From positions 1 to 27,479 of the forward strand of contig JARKQP010000835.1 of NCBI GenBank assembly GCA_029974875.1: a DNA stretch of 27,479 nucleotides, given 5' to 3'. This document shows positions 1 through 10,356 of the stretch, piece after piece (positions within the stretch are counted from its first letter, which is position 1; each line of letters begins with the position of its first letter). The notes beneath the pieces were generated by a model. The model worked only from the letters and a program-made list of their open reading frames with translations, was not told where the DNA came from and made no database searches. Source of the stretch: Mobilitalea sp. Lineage in GTDB: Bacteria > Bacillota_A > Clostridia > Lachnospirales > Lachnospiraceae. The position numbers were made by a program, and so were the translations under genes.

Positions 1-268
1 TCCCTGTCTCTGAAAATGCACCCTGGGTATACTGTGTTGCAATAGCGGAATTACGGACTCCCAAGCCTACCTGTATTCCCATGGGCTTCGGATCACCGTT
101 ACGGTCCGTGGATTGCTCCTGTATAGTCTGATACAGTAAAGTTTTAAATTCCGCTGTCTGCTTCTTATATCCTGTAGTATTAATATTTGCCAAGTTGTTT
201 GATATAACATCAACATTGGTCTGCTGACTTGTCATTCCGGACGCCGCCGTCCATAACGCTCTCATCAT
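1..268 (-). CDS. flhP: Flagellar hook-basal body protein, FlhP/FlgG type (partial, C-terminus beyond the window)
   Basis: Only the first 89 codons are present and the gene runs off the left edge. The protein begins MMRALWTAASGM and continues with VISNNLANINTTGYKK near residues 21-36, the N-terminal signature of the flagellar rod/hook family (FlgB/C/E/F/G). These proteins form the distal rod outside the cytoplasmic membrane and are exported by the flagellar type III apparatus rather than by a Sec signal peptide. Two adjacent ATG codons are available; the first, at 268, follows the ribosome site GGAGG by seven bases. It lies 22 bases after the flhO stop, so the two are almost certainly co-transcribed. 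The order mbl-flhO-flhP matches Bacillus subtilis, hence the symbol; many annotations would call it flgG. Confidence 0.9.
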   Translation of the reverse strand, partial: MMRALWTAASGMTSQQTNVDVISNNLANINTTGYKKQTAEFKTLLYQTIQEQSTDRNGDPKPMGIQVGLGVRNSAIATQYTQGAFSETG

Positions 269-290
269 AAGCTATTCCTCCAACCTAACA

Positions 291-1064
291 CTATACACGG
301 CCAACAGAATTCGCTGCCAGCTCAAGTGTCTTATCAACGGATGATATCATCTTCTGGTTTGCCTCATAGGCCCTTGTGATATTAATCATGTTTACCATCT
401 GGGATACTACATTCACATTGGACTGCTCGGTATAACCCTGCCTTACTGCCGTGTTTCCTGCAATTTCTACAGCACCCTCCAGCGTCCCGTACCTGGTATC
501 TCCTACATTAATCAAATAGTTATAATCTTCAAAATCTGATATTTTCAGGGTGTCCACATAAACGCCATCCGCGTAGATTGCACCGGTTGCATCAATAACC
601 ACATCGGCTGCATCCGTGGGAATTGTGATCCCACCGCTTTCACCCATAAGGTAGTTTCCGTCTTCGTCCACGAGCTGGCCGTCCTTTGTCATGGTAAATG
701 AGCCATTCCGTGTGTATTGTGTGTTTATATTGCCTGCCTTGTCCATTACTTCCAGAGTAAAAAACCCATTACCTTCTAACGCAAGATCATAGGTATTCCC
801 CGTCTGCTTGAGGGAGCCCTGCCTATAATCCGTATAGGTTTCCCCAATCTTAACACCTAGGCTCATATACCCGATTGGCCGGTCGTTATAGGCCTCTGAG
901 GAGTCCTTTATCTTAATCGTGAGCAAATCATCAAAGGATTGGCTCGTTACGTTCTGTACCTTGTAACCGGTTGTAGCAGCATTTGCGATATTATTCGAGA
1001 TAATATCCAGCCTTTTTTGTTCGTTGGACATTCCCGTATAGGCTGTAAACAGACCTCTTACCAT
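291..1064 (-). CDS. flhO: Flagellar hook-basal body protein, FlhO/FlgF type
   Basis: A 257-residue flagellar rod-type protein. The N-terminus (MVRGLFTAYTGM, then IISNNIANAATTGYK) is the conserved rod/hook coiled segment. The middle contains LALEGNGFFTLEV, typical of FlgE/F/G proteins. The C-terminus (VVSQMVNMINITRAYEANQK) is the matching helix that packs against the N-terminus in the rod. I chose the ATG at 1064 because AAGGGG sits eight bases upstream; the longer GTG start at 1073 overlaps that ribosome site. It lies between mbl and flhP. FlgF and FlgG types are hard to separate by eye, so the exact rod position is inferred from synteny with Bacillus subtilis. Confidence 0.9.
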   Translation of the reverse strand: MVRGLFTAYTGMSNEQKRLDIISNNIANAATTGYKVQNVTSQSFDDLLTIKIKDSSEAYNDRPIGYMSLGVKIGETYTDYRQGSLKQTGNTYDLALEGNGFFTLEVMDKAGNINTQYTRNGSFTMTKDGQLVDEDGNYLMGESGGITIPTDAADVVIDATGAIYADGVYVDTLKISDFEDYNYLINVGDTRYGTLEGAVEIAGNTAVRQGYTEQSNVNVVSQMVNMINITRAYEANQKMISSVDKTLELAANSVGRV

Positions 1065-1171
1065 GCTATCCACCCCTTTCTATCACTTTTTCTTCTTTAG
1101 GTAATTGCGAACTCAAAAACCGCAGCTATTTTCATAAAATTAGTGCCGGCTCCTGAGCAGACTTATTTTCC

Positions 1172-2161
1172 TTAATCTCTTTTTCCGGAGAGGAATTCTA
1201 CGAATTTGCCTGTGCCAATCGCAACGGCTGTCATAGGCTCCTCCGCTGTCATAGTCGTGATTCCCGTCTTCTCCTCGATTAACTGCTCCAGGCCATATAA
1301 CAGGCATCCGCCGCCAGTTAATACAATACCCCTGTCGGCAATATCCGCTGCAAGCTCCGGGGGGGTCTTCTCTAATACACTGTGTACCGCTTCTACGATC
1401 TGGGAGGTGGTTTCCCTTAAAGCTTCTTCTGTTTCCTCAGAAGAAACCTCGATTGTCTTTGGAAGACCGGTTACCAGGTTACGCCCCCTCACTGCCATGG
1501 AGATGGACTCCGGCCTGCGGTAGGCCGAACCAATCTTTATCTTAATATCCTCCGCTGTTCTTTCACCGATCAGCAGATTATGCTTCTTTCTCATATATCT
1601 TACAATAGCGTCGTCAAAATCATCACCGGCAATCTTTACGGACGTGCTTACTACTGTACCTCCCAGGGAGATTACTGCAATATCCGTCGTACCGCCTCCG
1701 ATATCTACAATCATGTTGCCGCAGGGTCTGGATATATCAATACCTGCACCTATGGCTGCTGCGATGGGTTCCTCAATAATAGCAACCTCCCTCGCCCCTG
1801 CTGCATAGGTAGCATCCTCTACTGCTTTTTTCTCAACCTCAGTTACACCGCTCGGTACGCAGACACTGATTCTTGGTTTTCTGAACCTCTGCTTGCCAAC
1901 GGCCTTCTGGATAAAATATTTTAGCATCTTTTCAGTTACTGTATAATCTGAAATAACGCCCTGTCTTAAAGGACGTACCGCTACTATATTTCCCGGTGTC
2001 CTACCGAGCATCAGCCTTGCTTCCTCACCAATTGCTTTTATTTTATTGGAATCCCTGTCAAAGGCCACAACAGATGGCTCCTTTAACACAACTCCCTTAC
2101 CCTTTATATAAACTAATACACTGGCTGTACCTAAATCAATACCGATATCACTGCCTAACAT
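1172..2161 (-). CDS. mbl: Actin-like rod-shape-determining protein Mbl/MreB
   Basis: A 329-residue bacterial actin that polymerises beneath the membrane and positions the cell-wall elongation machinery. The first phosphate loop (DIGIDLGTASVLVYIKGKG) lies near residues 4-22, EEPIAAAIGAG follows in mid-protein, and the second phosphate motif is VDIGGGTTDIAVISLGG. The adenosine motif is GGGCLLYGL near the C-terminus. The ATG at 2161 has AAAGGAG about eight bases upstream. A longer reading frame begins at 2284, but those extra 41 residues are unlike any MreB and fall in the transcribed leader. Placement directly before flhO and flhP, as in Bacillus subtilis, favours Mbl over MreB, whose gene usually precedes mreCD. 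A promoter lies at 2314-2342. Confidence 0.93.
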   Translation of the reverse strand: MLGSDIGIDLGTASVLVYIKGKGVVLKEPSVVAFDRDSNKIKAIGEEARLMLGRTPGNIVAVRPLRQGVISDYTVTEKMLKYFIQKAVGKQRFRKPRISVCVPSGVTEVEKKAVEDATYAAGAREVAIIEEPIAAAIGAGIDISRPCGNMIVDIGGGTTDIAVISLGGTVVSTSVKIAGDDFDDAIVRYMRKKHNLLIGERTAEDIKIKIGSAYRRPESISMAVRGRNLVTGLPKTIEVSSEETEEALRETTSQIVEAVHSVLEKTPPELAADIADRGIVLTGGGCLLYGLEQLIEEKTGITTMTAEEPMTAVAIGTGKFVEFLSGKRD

Positions 2162-2313
2162 AATATATCTCCTTTCCTTTCCATGCATCTGCATGATAAG
2201 TACCTTCCTTTGATTTTTGCCGAGATTACAATTTAATTTGATGATCACGAACTCAGGTAGATGTATAATATTATTTTCTTCCAATCTTCGGCAACTTAAA
2301 CATATACGAATAT

Positions 2314-2342
2314 ATTATATACATAATATTCGATTTTTTCAA
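2314..2342 (-). promoter_or_regulatory. SigA-type promoter for mbl-flhO-flhP
   Basis: Read on the minus strand, TTGAAA at 2342-2337 and TATAAT at 2319-2314 are separated by 17 bases. Transcription should start near 2307, giving an mbl leader of about 145 bases. Together with the divergent promoter at 2399-2427 this accounts for the gene-free stretch 2162-2494; I see no riboswitch in it. Confidence 0.7.
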
Positions 2343-2398
2343 AGGAAATTTTCAAAAGTTTGCTTTTAGGCCCTTTTCCGAGTTTTTTAACTTAAGAA

Positions 2399-2427
2399 TT
2401 GAGGCTTATCTGGAAATGTATTATAAT
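2399..2427 (+). promoter_or_regulatory. Promoter for the small membrane protein at 2495
   Basis: TTGAGG at 2399-2404 and TATAAT at 2422-2427 have a 17-base spacer. The TTG that would open a longer upstream reading frame is the first triplet of this -35 box, which argues that translation starts at the ATG at 2495 instead. Confidence 0.6.
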
Positions 2428-2494
2428 AATAACAGGAGTGATCCGTTTTATCGGTATAAATTTTTACTTCTATCGCCACCTAAAGGAGCTTACT

Positions 2495-3004
2495 ATGAAC
2501 CCTACTGCAACTGTAATGAAAAAAGAAATCCGGGCAATTGCCAGCTACCGGGCACTTATAATCAGCAAGGCTGTCATAAGCCTTCTGCTTGGCATTGCTG
2601 CCTCATATTTAGCATATTTTAGATATCCCGCCTCCCCACTGTATATTCTGTTGCTGCTTAATGTGCTTCCCCCCATCCTAAAATTCGCCCTCCAGGATTA
2701 TGCAAAGCGTTATCCAAGCCAGCTTCTGGCCAGCATCACACAGGATTCCTCCTTTTCATTAAATTACCTGAAGGAAAAATATAAGTACTCTAAAGCTGGT
2801 TATGTATCCAACTCTGCTTCCTATGTGACCGCACTTTTCCTAATGTGCTTATGGCAGCTGTACTACAGCCGCTCCGACAGCGTCGGCCCCTATATGGCCT
2901 TAGCACCTGTTACCATCATGGCAACCGGTCTGGTGCTTCGTTTTTTATCAGCCCTATTGTATAACGTTAAGCTGCACTACGATATAGCCCATAACAAAAT
3001 GTAG
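2495..3004 (+). CDS. Uncharacterised small integral membrane protein
   Basis: I do not recognise this 169-residue protein. It starts at an ATG preceded by AAAGGAG with a seven-base gap. After a short basic cytoplasmic-looking start (MKKEIRAIASYR) there are about four hydrophobic stretches: residues 22-41 (ISKAVISLLLGIAASYLAYF), 47-62 (LYILLLLNVLPPI), about 106-120 (YVTALFLMCLWQLYY), and about 132-150 (YMALAPVTIMATGLVLRFL). A charged loop with KEKYKYSKAGY lies between the second and third. No catalytic motif or signal-peptidase site is evident. It has its own promoter and is transcribed away from mbl, so operon context does not predict a role. No clear terminator follows; the only one nearby belongs to tuf on the other strand. 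Confidence 0.75.
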   Translation: MNPTATVMKKEIRAIASYRALIISKAVISLLLGIAASYLAYFRYPASPLYILLLLNVLPPILKFALQDYAKRYPSQLLASITQDSSFSLNYLKEKYKYSKAGYVSNSASYVTALFLMCLWQLYYSRSDSVGPYMALAPVTIMATGLVLRFLSALLYNVKLHYDIAHNKM

Positions 3005-3156
3005 ACGCTTAGCGCGCTTTTAGGGCATACCGCAAACTGGGGCGATCAAACGGTACAATGAGTTTTCAGACATGCCTTAAATATATATCGGCGAAATTGC
3101 CTGTATCCTTAAGTTAAGTGCCATGGTCCATATTGCCCAGAACACCTATAGACGAC

Positions 3157-3192
3157 AAAAAACCCCAAGTCCTTATATCAAGGGCTTGGGGT
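3157..3192 (-). terminator. Rho-independent terminator of tuf / str operon
   Basis: On the minus strand ACCCCAAG pairs with CTTGGGGT, extended by further pairs to a stem of about 13, with a short AT-rich loop. It is followed directly by six T residues. It lies 15 bases past the tuf stop. Confidence 0.92.
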
Positions 3193-3206
3193 CTTATTAG
3201 TTATTA

Positions 3207-4400
3207 TTATTCAACGATAGTAGCAACCTTACCGGAACCTACTGTTCTACCACCCTCACGGATAGCGAAGCCTAAACCTTGCTCCATAGCGATTGGATGG
3301 ATCAGTTCGATTGACATCTCAATGTTATCGCCAGGCATACACATCTCTACACCTGCAGGAAGGTTGCAAACACCAGTTACGTCAGTTGTCCTGAAATAGA
3401 ACTGAGGTCTGTAGTTGTTGAAGAAAGGAGTATGACGTCCACCTTCTTCTTTTGTTAAAACGTAAACCTGAGCAGTGAATTTCTTGTGGCACTTGATTGA
3501 GCCTGGTTTGCAAAGAACCTGTCCTCTTTCGATTTCGTTTCTCTGAACACCACGAAGAAGTGCACCGATGTTATCACCAGCCTGAGCCTCATCAAGAAGC
3601 TTACGGAACATCTCGATACCGGTACAAACAACTTTACGTGTCTCTTCCTTGATACCAACGATTTCAACTTCCTCAGATACATGAAGAACACCACGCTCAA
3701 CACGGCCGGTAGCAACTGTACCACGGCCAGTGATGGAGAATACGTCCTCTACAGGCATTAAGAAAGGCTTATCTGTCTCTCTCTGAGGATCCGGAATCCA
3801 AGTATCAACTGCATCAAATAACTCAACGATCTTGTCACCCCAAGCGCTTGAAGGATCTTCAAGAGCCTTAAGAGCAGAACCTTGGATGATAGGAGTATCA
3901 TCGCCAGGGAACTCATACTCATTTAAAAGGTCTCTGATTTCCATCTCTACTAATTCAAGTAACTCCGGATCATCAACCATATCACACTTATTCATGAATA
4001 CTACGATATAAGGTACACCTACCTGACGGGAAAGTAAGATGTGCTCTTTTGTCTGAGCCATAACACCGTCGGTAGCAGCAACAACGAGGATAGCACCGTC
4101 CATCTGAGCAGCACCAGTGATCATGTTCTTAACGTAGTCAGCATGTCCTGGGCAGTCAACGTGTGCATAGTGACGAGCCTTTGACTCGTACTCAACGTGG
4201 GATGTGGATATTGTGATACCTCTTGCCTTCTCTTCCGGAGCCTTGTCGATCTGGTCGAATGCAACTGCTTCGCCAGTACCTAATCTCTCATGAAGAGTTT
4301 TTGTGATCGCTGCTGTAAGTGTTGTTTTACCATGGTCAACGTGACCGATGGTACCGATATTACAATGTGGTTTTGATCTGTTAAATTTAGCCTTAGCCAT
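3207..4400 (-). CDS. tuf: Translation elongation factor Tu
   Basis: A 397-residue GTPase that delivers aminoacyl-tRNA to the ribosome. The G1 loop GHVDHGKT is at residues 19-26, RGITI in switch I at 60-64, DCPGH (G3) at 82-86, NKCD (G4) at 137-140, and SALKAL (G5) near 175. Domains 2 and 3 are complete ([13 protein letters not shown]; the C-terminus [15 protein letters not shown]). The ATG is preceded by AAAGGAGG. Length and motifs are fully normal. It is the last gene of the str operon but has its own promoter in the gap after fusA, consistent with the need for much more EF-Tu than EF-G. Confidence 0.98.
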   Translation of the reverse strand: MAKAKFNRSKPHCNIGTIGHVDHGKTTLTAAITKTLHERLGTGEAVAFDQIDKAPEEKARGITISTSHVEYESKARHYAHVDCPGHADYVKNMITGAAQMDGAILVVAATDGVMAQTKEHILLSRQVGVPYIVVFMNKCDMVDDPELLELVEMEIRDLLNEYEFPGDDTPIIQGSALKALEDPSSAWGDKIVELFDAVDTWIPDPQRETDKPFLMPVEDVFSITGRGTVATGRVERGVLHVSEEVEIVGIKEETRKVVCTGIEMFRKLLDEAQAGDNIGALLRGVQRNEIERGQVLCKPGSIKCHKKFTAQVYVLTKEEGGRHTPFFNNYRPQFYFRTTDVTGVCNLPAGVEMCMPGDNIEMSIELIHPIAMEQGLGFAIREGGRTVGSGKVATIVE

Positions 4401-4506
4401 TTTTTAACGTCCTCCTTTAAAATTTATGCTATTAGCAAATGTTTATGCCCTGGAGACTACTTTTGTCCTCCTCTAAAGGGCTTGTTTATATTGCCTCATA
4501 TGCCCT

Positions 4507-4535
4507 ATTATATTTCAAGTAAGAAATATTTTCAA
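4507..4535 (-). promoter_or_regulatory. Internal promoter for tuf
   Basis: On the minus strand TTGAAA at 4535-4530 and TATAAT at 4512-4507 are 17 bases apart, within the 177-base gap between fusA and tuf. A leader of about 100 bases would follow, containing AGGGC and GCCCT arms able to form a small hairpin. Confidence 0.7.
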
Positions 4536-4577
4536 GCACAAAGATTGATATACACATATTTTTAATTCGATTGTAGC

Positions 4578-6695
4578 TTATTTAGTCTTTGTAGATAAAA
4601 CTTTCTCTTGTACGCTCTTTGGAACTTGTTCGTAAGACGCGAAGAACATGGAGTAAGCACCACGGCCCTGTGTCTTGGAACGGAGGGTTGTTGAGTATCC
4701 GAACATCTCAGACAACGGAACAAATCCTCTGATCAACTTGGTACCATTGATATCCTCCGTGCCTTCAATACGGCCACGGCGGGAGCTGATATCACCGATT
4801 ACGTCACCCATGTAATCCTCAGGAACAGTAACCTCTACCCTCATGATAGGCTCAAGCAGTACGGCGCCACCCTTGAGCATCGCAGCCTTGAAGGCCATGG
4901 AACCGGCAATCTTGAACGCCATTTCACTGGAGTCGACCTCATGGTAAGAACCATCATAGCAGGTAGCCTTGATACCCAGCACCGGATATCCGCCAAGCAC
5001 ACCGGCCTTGGTAGCATCCTGGATACCGGCATCAACTGCAGGGATGTATTCCTTAGGAATCGCACCACCAACAATTGCGTTAACGAATTCGTAGGTTTTC
5101 TCTGCATTCGCATCCATAGGCTCAAAGCGGACCTTACAGTGTCCGTACTGGCCACGGCCACCGGACTGCTTAGCATATTTGCTGTCAACCTCAACGGTCT
5201 TAGTGAAGCCTTCCTTGTATGCAACCTGAGGTGCACCAACGTTAGCCTCTACTTTAAACTCACGCAGAAGTCTGTCTACGATAATTTCAAGATGAAGCTC
5301 GCCCATACCTGCAATAATGGTCTGTCCCGTTTCTTCATCGGTATAAGTCCTGAAGGTAGGATCTTCTTCAGCAAGCTTTGCTAAAGCTTCACCCATCTTG
5401 TCCTGACCAGCCTTTGTCTTAGGCTCGATAGCTACATTAATAACCGGTTCAGGGAATTCCATGGACTCTAAGATTACAAAATGCTTTTCATCACAAAGTG
5501 TATCACCTGTTGTAGTACCCTTTAAGCCTACTGCAGCTGCGATATCACCGGAGTAAACCTTCTCAAGGTCTTCCCTCTTATTAGCATGCATCTGAAGAAT
5601 ACGTCCAACACGCTCCTTCTTATTCTTTGTGGAGTTTAATACGTAGGAACCTGAATTCAGGGTACCGGAGTAAACTCTAAAGAAAGCCAGCTTTCCAACG
5701 AATGGATCGGCCATAATCTTAAATGCCAATGCCGCAAAAGGTTCTTCATCAGAAGATTTCTTGTGGATCTCATTGCCGTTCTCATCAACACCCTTGATAT
5801 CAGGGATATCAGTAGGTGCCGGCATGTACTCAATAACAGCATCCAGTAATTTCTGTACACCTTTATTTCTATATGCAGAACCACAGAGTACGGGAATGAC
5901 CTGAGTACTGATCGTAGCTCTTCTTAATCCAGCCTTTAATTCCTCTGTTGTAGGCTCCTCGCCCTCTAAGAATTTCTCAATCAGGTCATCATCTGTCTCA
6001 CAGATGGACTCAATCATTGCTGCCCTGTATAATTCTGCCTCATCCTTCATATCCTCAGGAATATCTTTGATCTCGATCTGCTCGCCCTTATCATCCATAT
6101 AATAATAAGCCTTCATCTCGAATAAATCGATAACTCCCTTGAAGGTGTCTTCTTTGCCGATCGGTAACTGGATTGGAACTGCATTCTTGCCCAACCTGCT
6201 CTTGATCATGCTTACAACGTTGAAGAAATCTGCGCCGGAAATGTCCATTTTATTAACGAACGCCATTCTCGGAACGTTGTATTTATCAGCCTGACGCCAT
6301 ACTGTCTCGGACTGGGGTTCAACACCGCCCTTTGCACAAAACACACCGACAGCACTATCAAGTACACGTAAGGAACGCTCAACCTCAACTGTGAAGTCTA
6401 CGTGTCCAGGTGTATCGATGATGTTGACACGGTGCTCAAATGCGCCGGGAATCTTCTTGTGCTCAAACTCTTGTGTCCAGTGACATGTGGTAGCCGCTGA
6501 TGTAATCGTGATACCTCTCTCCTGTTCCTGCTCCATCCAGTCCATGGTTGCAGTACCCTCGTGAGTATCACCAATTTTGTAGTTAACACCGGTATAGTAC
6601 AAGATACGCTCGGTAAGAGTAGTCTTACCTGCGTCAATATGCGCCATAATACCGATATTTCTGGTTCTCTCTAACGGATATTCTCTTCCTGCCAA
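4578..6695 (-). CDS. fusA: Translation elongation factor G
   Basis: A 705-residue ribosomal translocase GTPase. The G1 motif AHIDAGKT is at residues 18-25, RGITI follows in switch I, then DTPGHVDF (G3) and NKMD (G4). Domain IV carries GGRGQYGH, and the C-terminus is intact. I place the start at the TTG at 6695: it begins the conserved [20 protein letters not shown] segment and AAGGAGG lies eight bases upstream. The longer frame from 6737 adds residues that read through that ribosome site. It is the third gene of the str operon, 108 bases after rpsG. Confidence 0.97.
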   Translation of the reverse strand: MAGREYPLERTRNIGIMAHIDAGKTTLTERILYYTGVNYKIGDTHEGTATMDWMEQEQERGITITSAATTCHWTQEFEHKKIPGAFEHRVNIIDTPGHVDFTVEVERSLRVLDSAVGVFCAKGGVEPQSETVWRQADKYNVPRMAFVNKMDISGADFFNVVSMIKSRLGKNAVPIQLPIGKEDTFKGVIDLFEMKAYYYMDDKGEQIEIKDIPEDMKDEAELYRAAMIESICETDDDLIEKFLEGEEPTTEELKAGLRRATISTQVIPVLCGSAYRNKGVQKLLDAVIEYMPAPTDIPDIKGVDENGNEIHKKSSDEEPFAALAFKIMADPFVGKLAFFRVYSGTLNSGSYVLNSTKNKKERVGRILQMHANKREDLEKVYSGDIAAAVGLKGTTTGDTLCDEKHFVILESMEFPEPVINVAIEPKTKAGQDKMGEALAKLAEEDPTFRTYTDEETGQTIIAGMGELHLEIIVDRLLREFKVEANVGAPQVAYKEGFTKTVEVDSKYAKQSGGRGQYGHCKVRFEPMDANAEKTYEFVNAIVGGAIPKEYIPAVDAGIQDATKAGVLGGYPVLGIKATCYDGSYHEVDSSEMAFKIAGSMAFKAAMLKGGAVLLEPIMRVEVTVPEDYMGDVIGDISSRRGRIEGTEDINGTKLIRGFVPLSEMFGYSTTLRSKTQGRGAYSMFFASYEQVPKSVQEKVLSTKTK

Positions 6696-6803
6696 GGATA
6701 ATTCCTCCTTAATTCTTGACAAACGAATTCCCGGCAAGGAACTATGTTAATTCCTCTGCAGGCAATCCATCTTTAACAAAAAATAATAAATCTCAATTTA
6801 TTT

Positions 6804-7608
<805 letters not shown>

Positions 7609-8031
7609 TTATTTAGCTGCTGCCTTAGGCCTCTTAGCACCGTATTTGGAACGAGCCTGCCTTCTCTTAGCAACACCTGCGGTATCAAGTGTACCTCTGA
7701 TGATGTGGTAACGGGTACCTGGTAGGTCCTTTACCCTTCCACCTCTGATCAGTACAACGCTGTGCTCCTGAAGGTTGTGGCCTTCACCAGGGATATAGCT
7801 TGTTACCTCGATTCCGTTTGATAAACGAACTCTGGCAATTTTACGAAGCGCTGAGTTAGGTTTCTTAGGAGTAGCTGTTCTAACTGCTGTACAAACACCT
7901 CTCTTCTGAGGAGCGGATACGTCAGTAGCTCTTTTACTTAAGGAGTTAAAGCCTTTTTGTAAAGCAGGAGCTGTAGATTTCTTCTCCATGGTCTGTCTAC
8001 CTTTTCTTACTAATTGGTTAAATGTGGGCAT
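7609..8031 (-). CDS. rpsL: 30S ribosomal protein S12
   Basis: A 140-residue decoding-centre protein. It starts [12 protein letters not shown] and contains [20 protein letters not shown] and [20 protein letters not shown], both core S12 motifs. The KKPNS segment where streptomycin-resistance substitutions occur has the wild-type lysines. AGGAGG lies nine bases before the ATG. It is the first gene of the str operon. In many Firmicutes rpoB-rpoC lie just upstream; here the next gene upstream is divergent, so this operon stands alone with its own promoter. Confidence 0.98.
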   Translation of the reverse strand: MPTFNQLVRKGRQTMEKKSTAPALQKGFNSLSKRATDVSAPQKRGVCTAVRTATPKKPNSALRKIARVRLSNGIEVTSYIPGEGHNLQEHSVVLIRGGRVKDLPGTRYHIIRGTLDTAGVAKRRQARSKYGAKRPKAAAK

Positions 8032-8207
8032 TAATTTTTCACCTCCTGAAAATTATTATGGTCAAGCATCCTATCTTAACCTTTACCTTATTATAAAAAG
8101 TTCTGTGGTTTTCGTTTTTTTGTACACAACGGGCAAAAACTATCCATAGGATAAGGGATATCCACAGGACAAAAAATAGCATCCGCAAAAAGCGCACAAA
8201 AAATACA

Positions 8208-8231
8208 TAGCATGCAGGAATCTGCACGCTA
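8208..8231 (-). other. 5'-terminal hairpin of the rpsL transcript
   Basis: On the minus strand TAGCGTGCAG and CTGCATGCTA pair over ten positions (one G-U) around a four-base loop. The expected transcription start (about 8229) falls at the base of the hairpin, so the mRNA would begin with a closed stem. Such 5' stems commonly protect against RNA decay; that role is inferred. Confidence 0.6.
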
Positions 8232-8235
8232 GTTG

Positions 8236-8264
8236 ATTATATATTTTTACGAATTAATTGTCAA
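8236..8264 (-). promoter_or_regulatory. Consensus SigA promoter of the str operon
   Basis: On the minus strand TTGACA (8264-8259) and TATAAT (8241-8236) are perfect consensus hexamers with a 17-base spacer. The leader to rpsL is about 200 bases. This strength fits a ribosomal-protein operon. Confidence 0.88.
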
Positions 8265-8374
8265 GAAATATTTTTAAAGGAATATCACCACTTTAAAGGT
8301 TAAATGCAAAAGTAAATTTCCTTTGGGGACTTAAAAAATTCATTTAACGCTGTCACGTTAAATATTTATTTTCG

Positions 8375-8404
8375 TTGACAAACTATTATATTTAAATGTA
8401 TACT
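8375..8404 (+). promoter_or_regulatory. Promoter of the T-box-trpB transcript
   Basis: TTGACA at 8375-8380 and TATACT at 8399-8404 with an 18-base spacer. Transcription would start near 8411, about 70 bases before the T-box stem I. Confidence 0.7.
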
Positions 8405-8471
8405 AATTCTTATAATTTTATAGATTAGTTGTATACCTAATTTATATTTCTATCGTAATACTGTATAAAAT

Positions 8472-8750
8472 TGCAAACCGTTGAGTAAGAGTAGTAAATA
8501 TTGCTTTTATTTCCAGAGAGCTGCAGATGGTGGAATTGCAGTAATAAGACTATATTGAATGGACTTATGAGGGTGGGAAGAAAGACAGTTCATTGTCAAG
8601 TAATGCCCAACGGAATCTCCATCCGTTAAGAAGGGAGCATATATGAAGGTATATGGAAGGAGTGGGTGCTTTTGCACCAAGCCGGGTGGTACCGCAGGAG
8701 CTGCTATAGCTTTTGTCCCAGTAGAAATACTGTGACGAAAGCTTTTTTTA
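8472..8750 (+). promoter_or_regulatory. Tryptophan-specific T-box riboswitch leader
   Basis: The element senses uncharged tRNA by base pairing and controls transcription termination. The T-box core GGGTGGTACCGC is at 8684-8695. Stem I begins near 8483 with GTAAG pairing to CTTAT and tandem G-A contacts at its base. Its distal part contains CCAGAGAGCTGCAGATGGTGG, and the specifier side reads GAATGGACTT, placing codon TGG (Trp) at 8560-8562. Stem II-like arms AACGGA/TCCGTT and a GGTGC/GCACC stem III precede the T-box. The gene it serves is a tryptophan synthase beta chain, in agreement with a Trp specifier. High charged tRNA-Trp should favour the terminator at 8708-8750. Confidence 0.92.
8708..8750 (+). 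terminator. T-box-controlled terminator
   Basis: AGCTTTTGTC pairs with GACGAAAGCT (one G-U), continued by CAGTA/TACTG round a GAAA loop and followed by seven T residues. The left arm begins just after the T-box core, so it competes with the antiterminator. The remaining 174 bases to the start codon hold a small GCTTC/GAAGC hairpin and the ribosome site AAAGGGG. Confidence 0.88.
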
Positions 8751-8924
8751 TACCTTTTTATAGTTTCCTGCAACAGCTTGCATTTGAACCTCAACATTTA
8801 TCCATAAATACAATTTTAGTATTTACCGAACCCATTTCAGGTTAGCTTCTGTATTTGAAGCAATACTGTTCAGTAAAGGAGCTGGACCTACACATATTAT
8901 AATCCAAAGAAAGGGGACATTATT

Positions 8925-10301
8925 ATGTCAAAGAAAATTCCGCACAGACTCTATTTAACCGAGGACCAGATGCCAAAGCAATGGTATAACCTGAGGGCTG
9001 ATATGAAGGAACAGCCAGCCCCGCTTCTGAATCCCGGAACCCATGAACCTGCTAAGGTGGAGGAGCTCTATCCGGTCTTCTGCGAAAAACTGGCACAGCA
9101 GGAACTGGACAGCACCACCAGGTATATCGATATTCCGGAGGAGGTACAGGATTTTTATAAGATGTACCGCCCCTCACCGCTGATCCGTGCATACAACCTT
9201 GAAAAAGCTCTCGGCACACCGGCAAAAATCTACTATAAATTTGAAGGAAATAATACCTCCGGCAGCCATAAATTAAACTCCGCGGTTGCTCAGGCCTATT
9301 ATGCAAAAGAACAGGGGTTAGCCGGACTTACCACGGAAACAGGTGCCGGACAGTGGGGCACTGCTTTATCAGAAGCATGCTCTTATTATAACCTTCCCTT
9401 AACCGTATATATGGTCAAGGTTTCTTATGAGCAAAAGCCTTTCCGCCAGTCTGTTATGAGAACCTTTGATGCTGATATTATTCCCAGCCCGAGTAATACG
9501 ACCGAGGTCGGCAAAATGATTTTATCGAAGGATCCTACCACCGGGGGAAGCCTTGGCTGCGCTATCTCTGAAGCAGTGGAAAAGGCTGTTACCACACCTA
9601 ATACACGTTATGTACTGGGTTCCGTATTAAACCAGGTATTATTACATCAATCCATCATTGGTCTGGAATCAAAATTAGCGATGGAAATGCTAGATGAATA
9701 TCCTGATATTGTCATCGGCTGCGCAGGCGGCGGTTCCAACCTGGGAGGCTTAATCGCTCCTTTCATGCAGGACAAATTATTAGGTAGAGCTAATCCAAGA
9801 ATCGTAGCCGTTGAGCCGGCTTCCTGTCCATCCTTTACCAGGGGCAGATATGCTTATGACTTCTGTGATACCGGCAGGGTTACACCTTTGGCTAAGATGT
9901 ATACCTTAGGAAGCAGCTTCATGCCTTCTGCCAACCACGCCGGTGGACTTAGATACCATGGAATGTCTCCGATCCTGTCAAAGCTGTACCACGACGGATA
10001 TATGGAAGCCGTTGCAGTAGAACAGACTAAGGTTTTCGAAGCAGCTGTATTCTTTGCAAAGCAGGAAACTATACTTCCAGCTCCTGAATCCGCCCATGCC
10101 ATACGAAGTGCCATCGATGAAGCATTAAGATGCAAGGAAACCGGGGAAGCCAAGACTATTCTATTTGGTCTTACTGGCACAGGTTACTTTGATATGACTG
10201 CATACAACGCTTACCTAAACGGTACTATGTCCGACTATATCCCTACGGATGCTGATCTTCAGAAAGGCTTTGATGAGATGCCTGTTGTAAAAGAAGCATA
10301 A
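8925..10301 (+). CDS. trpB: Tryptophan synthase beta chain, TrpB2 type
   Basis: A 458-residue PLP enzyme that joins indole (or indole made by TrpA) with serine to give tryptophan. The PLP lysine is K116 in GSHKLNSA, the phosphate-binding loop is CAGGGSNLGG (about 266-275), and GAGQWGTA is at 140-147. The extended N-terminus and length (about 450 rather than 400) fit the TrpB2 group, which often occurs without a partner TrpA. No trpA or other trp gene is next to it here, so it may use free indole or act as a second TrpB. The ATG follows AAAGGGG. It is controlled by the Trp T-box and ends at a strong terminator, so it is a single-gene unit. Confidence 0.94.
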   Translation: MSKKIPHRLYLTEDQMPKQWYNLRADMKEQPAPLLNPGTHEPAKVEELYPVFCEKLAQQELDSTTRYIDIPEEVQDFYKMYRPSPLIRAYNLEKALGTPAKIYYKFEGNNTSGSHKLNSAVAQAYYAKEQGLAGLTTETGAGQWGTALSEACSYYNLPLTVYMVKVSYEQKPFRQSVMRTFDADIIPSPSNTTEVGKMILSKDPTTGGSLGCAISEAVEKAVTTPNTRYVLGSVLNQVLLHQSIIGLESKLAMEMLDEYPDIVIGCAGGGSNLGGLIAPFMQDKLLGRANPRIVAVEPASCPSFTRGRYAYDFCDTGRVTPLAKMYTLGSSFMPSANHAGGLRYHGMSPILSKLYHDGYMEAVAVEQTKVFEAAVFFAKQETILPAPESAHAIRSAIDEALRCKETGEAKTILFGLTGTGYFDMTAYNAYLNGTMSDYIPTDADLQKGFDEMPVVKEA

Positions 10302-10356
10302 ACAAAACATAAATAGCCTGCCTTGTTTTCCTTTCTAAAAAGGTACAGGCGCTGCA

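Noticed and set aside
2162..2284. N-terminal extension of Mbl by 41 residues
   Set aside because: It lies in the mRNA leader, resembles no MreB, and a strong ribosome site marks the ATG at 2161.
2399..2494. TTG start extending the small membrane protein upstream
   Set aside because: The TTG is the -35 box of a 17-base-spaced promoter and has no ribosome site; the ATG at 2495 does.
3005..3156. Possible terminator for the membrane protein gene on the plus strand
   Set aside because: The GC-rich words there do not form a continuous stem with a following T-run.
8039..8227. 62-residue minus-strand frame upstream of rpsL
   Set aside because: It falls in the rpsL leader, starts in the 5' hairpin, has no ribosome site and an implausible composition.
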